Shown here piece by piece: positions 35,423 through 43,393 of a stretch of DNA of 64,000 nt. Made by a program: the position numbers and the translations under genes. The DNA is from CAWBYL01 sp963793025 (GTDB lineage: Bacteria > Actinomycetota > Acidimicrobiia > Acidimicrobiales > Acidimicrobilacustridaceae). Position 1 is the first letter of the stretch; every line of letters begins with the position of its first letter. The notes beneath the pieces were generated by a model. That model worked only from the letters and a program-made list of their open reading frames with translations, had not been told where the DNA came from and did no database searches. The stretch is from the NCBI GenBank assembly GCA_963793025.1, contig CAWBYL010000009.1:1-64000 (forward strand), given 5' to 3'.

Positions 35423-36361
35423 TCACGCCGCTGCCCGGGCACTGCGGGCGCGAAGGGTGCCGGCGCGGATGATGGCCACCACCGCGGCCACGTCGTGCCA
35501 GACCTGCCACTCGGTAACGCGTACGACGACGAAGCCCTCGGCCTCGAGCTGCTCCTGCTGGCGAGCGTCGGCGATGCGGTCGATCACACTGGAATGCCAG
35601 GCTTCGCCATCCACGAACACGACGAGCGGGAGGTCGACGCCTACGAAATCAACCCGGCCCAACCACTCCCGTCCTCCGAGGTCCACCTGTCGGCGCATGG
35701 CCGGCAGGTCGTGATCCCTCACGATCGTGGCGACCCGTGCTTCGAGGTTGGAGTCCGGAGGCACGTAGGCGTCGGGTCGATCGTCGAGGATCGCTCGCAT
35801 GATCCGCATCCCGTCCCGGCCGTGTTCGGAGAGCTCGTCGCGCATGGCCCTCAGCGATCGGCCACTCACGAGCCGTCGAGACCAGAGACGATCACAGAGC
35901 AGTTCCACCTGGGCCTGGTGGCGGAGCGACCCGGCCAGCTGGAAGATGAGGCGGCTCGGTGTGAGCACGGGGATGGCTTCGACCGTGACCACGTGGTGGT
36001 CGGGGAGATAGGTCGTGTGCCGAAGGGCGAGCTGCGGGCCGAGATGGTGTCCCGAAGCACGAGCCGTGGTCACGATGGCAGGTAGGAGACGGAATCCAGG
36101 AAGGCCCCACAGGGCCGCCGCGCTGGCGTGGGACAGCACACCGTGGTGGGTCAGCGTGACGGCGAGCGCCGTCTGGAGATCGGTGACGGGTGCACCGGCG
36201 CTGCGGAGCACCCCACCGGGCAGGGCGAGCCATGATCCGTTGCCCACGCGATGCTGGACCGCGGAGCGTGTGCCGCCCAATTCGAGCACCTGCAGCCGGG
36301 TGATCAGGCCGTGTTGCCGCTCGGCCAGGCCGGCGAGCCGTCGATCCAGGTCGGTCGTCAT
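35423..36361 (-). CDS. second orphan AbiEi-like wHTH protein with Vsr/DUF559-type nuclease-fold domain
   Basis: 312 aa, paralogue of the protein at 5119-6084. Winged helix at about 5-55 (QHGLITRLQVLELGG), middle AIPVLTPSRLIFQLAG motif, and a C-terminal domain with NLEARV, GRVDFVGVDL, FVDGEAWHSS and a final VVVRVTEWQVWHD. The VDGEAWH segment matches Vsr-type endonucleases more closely than the paralogue, whose equivalent is VEVQSALFH. No toxin partner adjacent. Family-B palindromes lie on both sides. ATG at 36361 preferred; a GTG one codon earlier and a start 17 codons upstream are possible. Confidence 0.7.
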   Translation of the reverse strand: MTTDLDRRLAGLAERQHGLITRLQVLELGGTRSAVQHRVGNGSWLALPGGVLRSAGAPVTDLQTALAVTLTHHGVLSHASAAALWGLPGFRLLPAIVTTARASGHHLGPQLALRHTTYLPDHHVVTVEAIPVLTPSRLIFQLAGSLRHQAQVELLCDRLWSRRLVSGRSLRAMRDELSEHGRDGMRIMRAILDDRPDAYVPPDSNLEARVATIVRDHDLPAMRRQVDLGGREWLGRVDFVGVDLPLVVFVDGEAWHSSVIDRIADARQQEQLEAEGFVVVRVTEWQVWHDVAAVVAIIRAGTLRARSARAAA

Positions 36362-36474
36362 CACCCCAGCCAACCATCGCCCTGTGACAGTCCACTCCGC
36401 GCCGGCCCCCATCCGCCCCCCTTCGCCCCCGGCTGCCGCTCATCCGCCGCTCACCCCCGAACGACCCCCGGCCC

Positions 36475-36584
36475 GATCTCATGCGCTACTCGCGTGCTCC
36501 AGCACGCGAAATGCGCATCGTTTGCCGACGGTTCGGAATCGATGCGCTACTCGCGTGCTCCAGCACGCGAAATGCGCATCGTTT
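36475..36584. repeat. tandem palindromic repeats B5-B6
   Basis: Two units with a 61-bp period. The cores ATGCGCTACTCGCGTGCT-CC-AGCACGCGAAATGCGCAT (36481-36518) and its repeat (36541-36580) both run on into CGTTT. The spacer TTTGCCGACGGTTCGGAATC resembles the spacer of the array at 17973-18142. They lie 114 bp upstream of the AbiEi/Vsr-like start, within the 317-bp gene-free stretch 36362-36678; nothing else was seen in 36362-36474. Confidence 0.9.
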
Positions 36585-36676
36585 GCGGGCTGGCGGGCTG
36601 GCGGGCTGGCGGGCTTTGGGGCTGGCGGGCGTTTGCGGGCTGGCGGGCTGGCGGGCTGGCGGGCTGGCGGCTTTGG
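36585..36676. repeat. 8-bp tandem repeat (GGCGGGCT)n
   Basis: About ten copies of GGCGGGCT in two blocks separated by TTTGGGGCTGGCGGGCGTTTGC. G-runs on one strand could form quadruplexes. Ends immediately before the 3' end of the paaX-like gene. Confidence 0.9.
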
Positions 36677-36678
36677 GG

Positions 36679-37629
36679 TCAGCGGAAGGTGAGGAGCAGG
36701 TCGTCCCAGGGAGCGAACAGCTTGGGCTTGTCGTGCTCCTCACGTAGCAGCACGCCGAGGCGACGACAGGTGATCAGCAGCTCGCGGGCCTGGCGACCCG
36801 GCCACGGACGCGGGAGCAGCTCGGGGGGGAGGAGCGGATCGTCGTTGAAGCACTCCTGGAACTCGATGCCGAAGCTGAGGCTGCCGGGGAGGAACTCGGC
36901 CTCGGTCAGACGGTTCTTGTCCCGTCTCCGCTGCTCGAGCAGCTCCGGCACGGCCGAGTACTGGTCGATGAAGCGCTCGTAGCGCTGGCCCACCTCGTCG
37001 ATCGGCCACAGGCGGGCCGCCAGCTGCTTGGGATCCCTGACCCCGCACACCTCGAGGTCGTCGGTGGTGGCGAGGGTGGTGTGCTCGCCCACGTCGAGGC
37101 GCTCGGCCTGGGCCCGCACCGCCTTCTCCCAGGGGTGGGGGGACACGTAGAGCCCGTTCTGCACCGAGGCGCCGCCGAGGTTGAGCAGCTGGTCGCGAAA
37201 GGCGTCGCGGCCGGCCCGCTTGGCTTCGGGGATGGCGAAGGCCACCAGGTGCCACCGTCGGTCCCATCCCCGGCCGGCGGCGTCCTGGGCGAAGGCCAGA
37301 CGGGTCCGCTCCATGCTCGAGCTCATGGCCCGCAGTCCGGCCGGCGTGGCTCGATAGCGGGCCTCGCGCCCTTCACCCTCGCGGTCGAAGAGGCCTTCGG
37401 CGACGAGGCGGCGGAGGCAGGATCGGACCTGCTCCACGCTCTGGCCGCAGGCCTCGGCCACCGGGTACACGTCGGCGGCCACCAAGCTGCCGTCGGAGCG
37501 GACCATGCCCAGCACCAGGACCCGGGTGGGGATCTCGGCCGGGGTGCCGAACGGACTCGGTCGGTGCGGCTCGTCCCGCTCGTGGGCGGTCGCGTCGGCT
37601 CCGGTCGTGGCGGTCACGACCGTAGTCAA
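36679..37629 (-). CDS. PaaX-family transcriptional regulator
   Basis: 316 aa. N-terminal winged helix (VLVLGMVRSDGSLVAADVYPVAEACGQSVEQVRSCLRRLV), then the PaaX middle and C-terminal domains (WDRRWHLVAFAIPEAKRAGRDAFRDQL, GLYVSPHPW, LPPELLPRPWPG). In other bacteria PaaX represses phenylacetate degradation in response to phenylacetyl-CoA; no paa gene is nearby, so the target is unknown. The long frame begins at a TTG (37629); GTG at 37617 is a likely alternative start. Confidence 0.85.
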   Translation of the reverse strand: MTTVVTATTGADATAHERDEPHRPSPFGTPAEIPTRVLVLGMVRSDGSLVAADVYPVAEACGQSVEQVRSCLRRLVAEGLFDREGEGREARYRATPAGLRAMSSSMERTRLAFAQDAAGRGWDRRWHLVAFAIPEAKRAGRDAFRDQLLNLGGASVQNGLYVSPHPWEKAVRAQAERLDVGEHTTLATTDDLEVCGVRDPKQLAARLWPIDEVGQRYERFIDQYSAVPELLEQRRRDKNRLTEAEFLPGSLSFGIEFQECFNDDPLLPPELLPRPWPGRQARELLITCRRLGVLLREEHDKPKLFAPWDDLLLTFR

Positions 37630-37674
37630 CCGCGACCGCTGGAACCGGTCAAGGTCGGGCCTCGGCCCGACCGG

Positions 37675-38358
37675 TCACATCATGTGCAGGCCGCACTCCG
37701 TCTTGGCCTGACCGGCCCAGCGTCCCGAACGGGGGTCGCCCGGGTCGCTCGGCTTGGCCGTGCACGGCTGGCAGCCGATCGAGGGATACCCCTGGTGGAT
37801 CAACGGGTTGACGATCACCTCGTGCTCGTCGATGTAGCCCTGCACGTCCTGGTCGGACCACATGGCGATGGGGTTGACCTTGATCAGGCCGCGCAGGTCG
37901 CGGGCCACGATGGGGGCCTTCACCCGGCTGTCGGCCTCGGCCCGCCGCAGTCCGCTCATCCAGGCCGCCTTGCCACTGAGGGCGCGGTCGAGCTGGCCGA
38001 CCTTGACCGCCGAGCAGCAGTTCTCGGGATCGGCCTGCCACAGCGGCTCGTTCTGGCGGCGCACGGTCATGATCCGCAGGTTCAGCCCGTAGCGCACCCG
38101 GACGAGCTCGACCGTCTCCAGCGTCTCGGGGAAGTGGTAGCCGGTGTCGATGAAGACGACCTCGATGGCCGGGTCGACCTTGGCGGCGAGGTCGATGAGC
38201 ACGGCATCGGTCATGGACGCGGTCAGCGCCAGGTGGGGCGCGAAGTTCTCGACCGCCCATTCGATGACCTGAGAAGCCGGCCACGACTCGAACCGCGTGC
38301 TCAGCTCGGCCAGCTCCGCATCGGTGAACTCCGGTGCGGAGAGGTTGGTGAGGCTCAT
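37675..38358 (-). CDS. cysH: adenylylsulfate/phosphoadenylylsulfate reductase
   Basis: Reduces activated sulfate to sulfite. 227 aa. Contains the Cys114-Cys115 pair and Cys196-Cys199, the [4Fe-4S] ligands that mark the APS-reducing (plant/actinobacterial) type rather than the E. coli PAPS type, plus the catalytic Cys222 in KTECGLH. Start set by a 4-bp overlap with the sulfite reductase stop. Cotranscribed from the promoter at 40170-40199. Confidence 0.93.
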   Translation of the reverse strand: MSLTNLSAPEFTDAELAELSTRFESWPASQVIEWAVENFAPHLALTASMTDAVLIDLAAKVDPAIEVVFIDTGYHFPETLETVELVRVRYGLNLRIMTVRRQNEPLWQADPENCCSAVKVGQLDRALSGKAAWMSGLRRAEADSRVKAPIVARDLRGLIKVNPIAMWSDQDVQGYIDEHEVIVNPLIHQGYPSIGCQPCTAKPSDPGDPRSGRWAGQAKTECGLHMM

Positions 38359-40136
38359 GTGGCGCACTCCGACTCGCCGATCTCAGCGATGTACGGGCCG
38401 GTCTCGTCGAAGTCGACGTAGAAGTCCGGGTTCTCCTCGAATGTGGGGAAAACGTCGAGGTCCTTCAGGGCGGTGCCCACGCCCTTGGCGCCGCCGGAGC
38501 GATCCAGCCACCCGCGAAAGGTCTCGCCGGCACTGCGCTCGTCGTTGAACTGGCGCACCACCCGCACGACCGCCTGAGGAGCGGCCTTGGCCGGAAGACG
38601 GGTGGCCTTCTCGCCGAAGTGGATCTGCTCCTCGCCGACGTAGCCGCCCAACAGCATCTGGTACCCGGGGGCCGACTTGCCGTGGGCGCGCCGTTCGGCG
38701 CCGTTGAAGCCGATGTCGGAGATGTGGTGTTGCCCGCAGGAGTTCGTGCAGCCGGAGATGTTGATGCGCAACCCTCCGACCTCGGCCAGCCCCTCCTCGT
38801 CGAGGGCGGTGGCGATGGCGTCGGCCAGGCCCCGACTCTGGGTCACGGCCAGGTTGCAGGTGTCGGCGCCGGGGCAGGCCACGACGTCGCGCACCAGCTC
38901 GGCGCCGGGGGCGGCCATGTCGAGGGCCTCGAGGCGGCTGAACAACGTCGCCAGCTGGCGCTCCGAGAGACCGCGGAACACGAAGTTCTGGCGGTTGGTG
39001 ATCCGGACCTCGGCGCCGAGCTCGCGCTGGGCCGAAGCCAGCCCGCGGAGCTGGGCGGCGGTGACGTCGCCCAGGTGGGCGTGGGCGTAGGCCGACACCG
39101 TGCCCTTGGCCGAGCCCCGCACGACGTTGGCGTCCTCCCAGCGCTCGAAGGAACCAGGGCGGCGCAACGTGACGGGTGTGCCCTGGCCCATCGGGGTGGG
39201 TTCGGTGTCGGCAGCGCGCCCCGCAGGGGCGTCACCGAACTTCTGCACCTCTTCGGGGATGCCCCCCGGCCAGCTGGACGAGGCCAGCAGGAGGTGGCGG
39301 GTCTTGAAGACGCGCCGTTGCAGCTCCTCGAAGCCGAGCGTGTCGACCAGCCACTTCATCCGGGCCCGCAGCTTGTTGTCGCGGTTGCCGGCCTGGTCGA
39401 AGACCCGCAGGAGGGACTCGATGGTGGGGAGCAGGTCCTCACGGGCGGTGAAGGGCTCGAGAGCGAGGGCGGGGTGGGGGTTGGCTCCGAGCCCGCCGGC
39501 GATGTACACCCGGAAGCCGGCCTCGGTGGTGCCGTCCTCGCGGGTGTTCACGGCGGCGATCACGCCCACGTCGTTGAACATGGCCTGGCCGCAGTCCGTG
39601 GAGCAACCCGAGAAGTTGATCTTGAACTTCCGTGGCATCCGCTGGGCGATGGGGTTCCGGAGGAAGTGCCGGAACGTCGCCTCGGCCCACGGCGAGATGT
39701 CGAGGATCTCGAACGGGCAGGCCCCGGCCAGATGGCAGCCCTGCACGTTGCGCACCGTGTCGCCGCAGGCCTCACGGGTGGTGAGCCCGACCGAGGCGAG
39801 GTCGCGCATGACGTCGGGGACCTGCTCCAGCTGGACGTAGTGGAACTGGACGTTCTGGCGGGTGGTGAGGTGTCCCCATCCCCGCGAGTAACGCTCGGCG
39901 ATGTCGGCCATCCGGTCGAGCTGCTGGGCGGTGATGGCGCCGTAGGGGGCCTTCACCCGGACCATCTGGTTGTGCCCGCCCTGACGCTGGCCGTAGATGC
40001 CGTTGTTCAGGCGGAACACCCGGAAGACGTCGTCGTCGAGCTCCCCGGCGAGGTAGCGCTCGAGCTGCGCTTCGAACTTGGCGATGTCGGCGGCAGTACC
40101 GGCGTCGATGGCGAGGTCGGCCATGGAGGGCTCCAT
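38355..40136 (-). CDS. sir: assimilatory ferredoxin-dependent sulfite reductase (nitrite/sulfite reductase family)
   Basis: Six-electron reduction of sulfite to sulfide with siroheme and [4Fe-4S]. 593 aa, two half-repeats. Cluster ligands Cys421, Cys427, Cys463 and Cys467 have the family spacing C-x5-C...C-x3-C. RQNVQFHYVQLE and RQNFVFRGL are the substrate-side strands of each half. Placement with an APS reductase favours sulfite over nitrite as the substrate. ATG at 40136, downstream of a promoter with an operator-like dyad. Confidence 0.9.
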   Translation of the reverse strand: MEPSMADLAIDAGTAADIAKFEAQLERYLAGELDDDVFRVFRLNNGIYGQRQGGHNQMVRVKAPYGAITAQQLDRMADIAERYSRGWGHLTTRQNVQFHYVQLEQVPDVMRDLASVGLTTREACGDTVRNVQGCHLAGACPFEILDISPWAEATFRHFLRNPIAQRMPRKFKINFSGCSTDCGQAMFNDVGVIAAVNTREDGTTEAGFRVYIAGGLGANPHPALALEPFTAREDLLPTIESLLRVFDQAGNRDNKLRARMKWLVDTLGFEELQRRVFKTRHLLLASSSWPGGIPEEVQKFGDAPAGRAADTEPTPMGQGTPVTLRRPGSFERWEDANVVRGSAKGTVSAYAHAHLGDVTAAQLRGLASAQRELGAEVRITNRQNFVFRGLSERQLATLFSRLEALDMAAPGAELVRDVVACPGADTCNLAVTQSRGLADAIATALDEEGLAEVGGLRINISGCTNSCGQHHISDIGFNGAERRAHGKSAPGYQMLLGGYVGEEQIHFGEKATRLPAKAAPQAVVRVVRQFNDERSAGETFRGWLDRSGGAKGVGTALKDLDVFPTFEENPDFYVDFDETGPYIAEIGESECAT

Positions 40137-40149
40137 CCCGTGGGGGGAA

Positions 40150-40170
40150 TCTTGACGGGCAAGGTCAAGA
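40150..40170. promoter_or_regulatory. operator-like inverted repeat of sir-cysH
   Basis: TCTTGAC-GGGCAAG-GTCAAGA: perfect 7-bp arms with 7-nt spacer, spanning the predicted transcription start and 13 bp before the sir ATG. The position suits a repressor of sulfur assimilation; the regulator is not in the window as far as can be seen. Confidence 0.55.
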
Positions 40171-40199
40171 ATCTATCCGCTCCCCGACCTGAATGTCGA
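40170..40199 (-). promoter_or_regulatory. sir-cysH promoter
   Basis: Minus-strand -35 TCGACA (40199-40194), 18-bp spacer, -10 TAGATT (40175-40170). The transcription start would fall near 40163, inside the dyad. Confidence 0.5.
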
Positions 40200-40266
40200 C
40201 TTTCCCGATCGGATATTGCGAGAACTCGAGGGGAGCCGCTCGACGGGAGTTCCGAGGGAGCCTTGC

Positions 40267-41613
40267 TCAGCGCTGCTGGAGCAGCTCGGCCACGCGAAAG
40301 GCCAGGTCCAGGGACTGGCGTGCGTTGAGCCGGGGGTCGCACATCGTCTCGTAGCGGGTGCTCAGATCGGCATCGAGGATCTCCTCGGCGCCCCCCAGGC
40401 ACTCGGTGACGTCGTCACCGGTGAGCTCGATGTGCACGCCGCCGGGCCAGGTGCCGGCCTCACGGTGAGCGGCGAAGAACCCCGCGATCTCGTCCAGCAC
40501 GGCGTCGAGGTGGCGGGTCTTGCGGCCGCTCGGGGCGGTGAAGGTGTTGCCGTGCATCGGATCGCAGGCCCACGCCACCGGGTGGTCGGCGTCACGGACG
40601 GCTCGCAGCAGAGGGGGGAGGGCGGTGGCGACGTTGTCGCGGCCCATGCGGCTGATGAGAGTGAGACGGCCGGGGATGCGTCCGGGGTTCAGGGCTTCGC
40701 ACAGAGCGAGCACCTCGTCGGGGGTGACGCTGGGCCCGACCTTGCAGCCGACCGGGTTGTCGACGCCGGACAGGAACTCCACGTGGGCCCCGTCGACCTG
40801 GCGGGTGCGCTCCCCGATCCACAACATGTGGGCCGAGCAGTCGTACCAGTCGCCGGTGAGAGAGTCCTGCCTGGTCAGGGCTTCCTCGTAGCCGAGGATC
40901 AACGCCTCGTGGCTGGTGGCCACGTCGACGGTGTGGAGCTGGGGCGTGGCCTCGGTGTCGATGCCGCAGGCGGCCATGAACTGCAGAGCCCGCTCGATGC
41001 CTTCGGCGACCTCCTCGTAGCGCCGTCCTTCGGCGCTGGTGGCCACGAACTCCTGGTTCCAGGCATGGACCCGTGACAGGTCGGCGAAGCCGCCCTTGGT
41101 GAAGGCCCGCAGGAGGTTCAGGGTGGACGCCGACTGGTGGTAGGCGGTGAGGAGTCGTTCGGGGTCGGCCACCCGTGAGGCGGCGGTGAAGCCGATGTCG
41201 TTCACCATGTGGCCCCGGAACGACGGCAGGGTGACGCCGTCGACCGTCTCGGTGCCCGACGAGCGGGGCTTGGCGAACTGCCCGGCGATGCGCCCGACCT
41301 TCACCACGGGCACGCCCGAGGAGTACGTCAACACCACCGCCATCTGGAGGATGACCTTGAGCTTGTCGCGGATGGAGTCGGCCGAGAAGGCGTCGAAGGA
41401 CTCGGCGCAGTCACCGGCCTGCAAGAGGAAGGCCTCGCCACCCGCCACCTTGCCCAGATCGGACGTGAGGCGCCGGGCCTCGCCGGCGAACACCAGCGGG
41501 GGGAGCACGCCGAGTGACTTCACCACGGCGTCGAGCGCGCCGGAGTCGCCCCATTCGGGCTGTTGGACGGCGGGACGATCACGCCACGACGAAGGCGACC
41601 AGGTGCTGTTCAC
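40267..41613 (-). CDS. aroG: class II DAHP synthase (3-deoxy-7-phosphoheptulonate synthase)
   Basis: First enzyme of the shikimate pathway: condenses phosphoenolpyruvate and erythrose 4-phosphate. 448 aa, class II type as in mycobacteria and plants. Signatures LQAGDCAESF, VVKVGRIAGQFAKPRSS, WIGERTRQ, NPVGCKVGPS and CDPMHGNT. GTG start with GTGGAG upstream. A hairpin between this gene and the sigma-factor gene upstream separates the two transcripts. Confidence 0.94.
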   Translation of the reverse strand: MNSTWSPSSWRDRPAVQQPEWGDSGALDAVVKSLGVLPPLVFAGEARRLTSDLGKVAGGEAFLLQAGDCAESFDAFSADSIRDKLKVILQMAVVLTYSSGVPVVKVGRIAGQFAKPRSSGTETVDGVTLPSFRGHMVNDIGFTAASRVADPERLLTAYHQSASTLNLLRAFTKGGFADLSRVHAWNQEFVATSAEGRRYEEVAEGIERALQFMAACGIDTEATPQLHTVDVATSHEALILGYEEALTRQDSLTGDWYDCSAHMLWIGERTRQVDGAHVEFLSGVDNPVGCKVGPSVTPDEVLALCEALNPGRIPGRLTLISRMGRDNVATALPPLLRAVRDADHPVAWACDPMHGNTFTAPSGRKTRHLDAVLDEIAGFFAAHREAGTWPGGVHIELTGDDVTECLGGAEEILDADLSTRYETMCDPRLNARQSLDLAFRVAELLQQR

Positions 41614-41632
41614 GGTGCTCCACGTTGCCGGA

Positions 41633-41667
41633 CCCCGACCGAACGGCGCAAAGCCGTTTGGTCGGGG
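41633..41667 (-). terminator. terminator of sigma-factor gene
   Basis: 15-bp arms (CCCCGACCGAACGGC / GCCGTTTGGTCGGGG, one mismatch) with loop GCAAA, 20 bp beyond the sigma-factor stop and 20 bp before the DAHP synthase start. Confidence 0.65.
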
Positions 41668-41686
41668 CGGCGGGTCTCAGGTGTCG

Positions 41687-42517
41687 TCAGGCGGCGTCGA
41701 TGCGATCGCCGGCGCTGTCGCGGACGGCGGTGACGGCTCGCTTGACGAGACGTCGGGCGGCCTCGGCGGTCACCCCGAGCTCCTCGCCCACCTCACGGTA
41801 GGAGCGCTTGCGGCCGTCGTGCAGGCCGAAGCGCTGCTCCACGGCGAAGCGGGCCCGGGGGTCGAGGACCGACAGGAGGTCCGTGACCATCTGCTCGTCG
41901 ACCTGGTCCATCACGATCTGCTCGGGTCCGGGCAGCGAGTCGGGCAACAGGTCGATCAGCTCGTTGGAGTCGTCGTCGCCGATGGTGCGGTCGAGCGACG
42001 TCGGGGTGGTGAGGCGATGCAGCCGGGCGTGCTCGTCGTCGAGCTCGTCGCCGTCGCCGCTGACCTGGCGCAGGGCCGCCCGCAGGCTGGCCGATCGGTC
42101 GCCCGGGAGCCGGACGAGGCTGGCCTTCTGGTCGAGGGCCCGGCCGATGGCCTGGCGGATCCAGAAGGTGGCGTAGGTGGAGAACTTGAACCCCTTGCGC
42201 CAGTCGAACTTGTCGACGGCGTGCTCGAGGCCGAGGTTGCCCTCCTGGATGAGGTCGAGCAGCTCCATGCCCGGGGGCAGGGGGTAGCGGCGGGCAACGC
42301 TGACGACGAGGCGGAGGTTGGCCCGGATGAACCGGTCCTTGGCTGCGGCACCGTGACGCACGGCCCGACGCAGCTCGGGGGCACGGTCGCCGTTCTCGAT
42401 GCGAACGGCGGCCTCGTGGCCCTTCTCGACGATCTGGGAGAGCTCACGCTCTTCCTCGGCGGTGAGGAGGGGGACGAGGCCGATCTCGTTGAGGTACTGG
42501 CCGACTGAATCGCTCAT
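41687..42517 (-). CDS. RpoD-like (group 2) sigma-70 factor
   Basis: 276 aa. Region 1.2 (DSVGQYLNEIGLVPLLTAEEE), regions 2.1-2.4 (LIQEGNLGLEHAVDKFDWRKGFKFSTYATFWIRQAI), a region 3 and a region 4. The -10-reading helix is close to primary sigmas, but region 4.2 (SYREVGEELGVTAEAARRLVKR) lacks the usual RERIRQIE recognition pattern. No region 1.1, so not the main housekeeping sigma. ATG at 42517 preferred, with GGAG a few bases upstream; ATG at 42532 is possible. The 273 bp upstream to nadD hold no evident gene. Confidence 0.85.
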   Translation of the reverse strand: MSDSVGQYLNEIGLVPLLTAEEERELSQIVEKGHEAAVRIENGDRAPELRRAVRHGAAAKDRFIRANLRLVVSVARRYPLPPGMELLDLIQEGNLGLEHAVDKFDWRKGFKFSTYATFWIRQAIGRALDQKASLVRLPGDRSASLRAALRQVSGDGDELDDEHARLHRLTTPTSLDRTIGDDDSNELIDLLPDSLPGPEQIVMDQVDEQMVTDLLSVLDPRARFAVEQRFGLHDGRKRSYREVGEELGVTAEAARRLVKRAVTAVRDSAGDRIDAA

Positions 42518-42778
42518 TGCTGCTCGCTCCATCCGGTGAGGATTCCCTGGGGGGTCACCGGTACGCTTCGTGGAATTCCCGAACCCGCTTCCGAGGGGAT
42601 CTTGGCGGGGGAATGAATGACAGTGATGTAACCGCAGGGGGGTGCGGAGATGTTCCGCGGGTCGAAGTGACATCGGTCACCGCGGGAGAACGCCTGGTTC
42701 CACCATCGGCATCCGAGGACCGCGAGTCAAGCGGATTGGGGGGTGATAGATGGCACCTACCCGCCGGAGGGCCACCCC

Positions 42779-42784
42779 TAGACT
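42779..42784 (+). promoter_or_regulatory. -10 hexamer of nadD (leaderless)
   Basis: TAGACT ends 6 nt before the ATG at 42791. Confidence 0.55.
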
Positions 42785-42790
42785 CCGAAG

Positions 42791-43393
42791 ATGCCGGGGA
42801 GTGCTGACCGTACCGGAATCCTCGGGGGCACGTTCGATCCTCCCCATCTCGGGCACCTGCTGGCCGCGGTCAACGTCCGCCACGCCCTCGGGCTCGACCG
42901 GGTGCTGTTGGTGGTGGCCAACGAACCGTGGCAGAAGGTCGGCACCCGACCCATCAGCCCCGCCGCCGATCGCCTGGCCATGGTCCGCGCCGCCGTCACC
43001 GATCTCGACGGGATCGAGGCGTCGTCGCTCGAGATCGACAGGGGGGGCCCGTCCTACTCGGTGGACACGCTGACGGAGCTCCGCCACGCCGATCCGGACG
43101 GGGAGCTGTTCCTCATCGTGGGGGCTGACGCCGCCGGTGGCCTGGTGACCTGGGAACGGGCCGAGAAGCTGCCGGAGCTGGCGGCCATCGTCCTCGTCGA
43201 CCGGCCCGGGCTGGAGGCCCCCCCTCCGCCCGAGGGCTGGCCGATCCGGCGCGTCGAGATCCCACGGGTCGAGGTCTCGAGCACCGATCTGCGGGCCCGG
43301 GCGGTCGACGGACGGCCCCTCGACTTCCTCGTACCGGACCGGGTGGTCGCCTGCATCCGCGAGCACGGGTTGTACGGTCGGTCGGGACCATGA
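42791..43393 (+). CDS. nadD: nicotinate-nucleotide adenylyltransferase
   Basis: NAD synthesis: adenylates nicotinate mononucleotide. 200 aa. Nucleotidyl-transfer motif GGTFDPPHLGH near residue 12 and the C-terminal VSSTDLRARA (ISSTxxR class). Overlaps the next gene by ATGA; the nadD-LytR_C-rsfS order is conserved in actinobacteria. Confidence 0.95.
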   Translation: MPGSADRTGILGGTFDPPHLGHLLAAVNVRHALGLDRVLLVVANEPWQKVGTRPISPAADRLAMVRAAVTDLDGIEASSLEIDRGGPSYSVDTLTELRHADPDGELFLIVGADAAGGLVTWERAEKLPELAAIVLVDRPGLEAPPPPEGWPIRRVEIPRVEVSSTDLRARAVDGRPLDFLVPDRVVACIREHGLYGRSGP

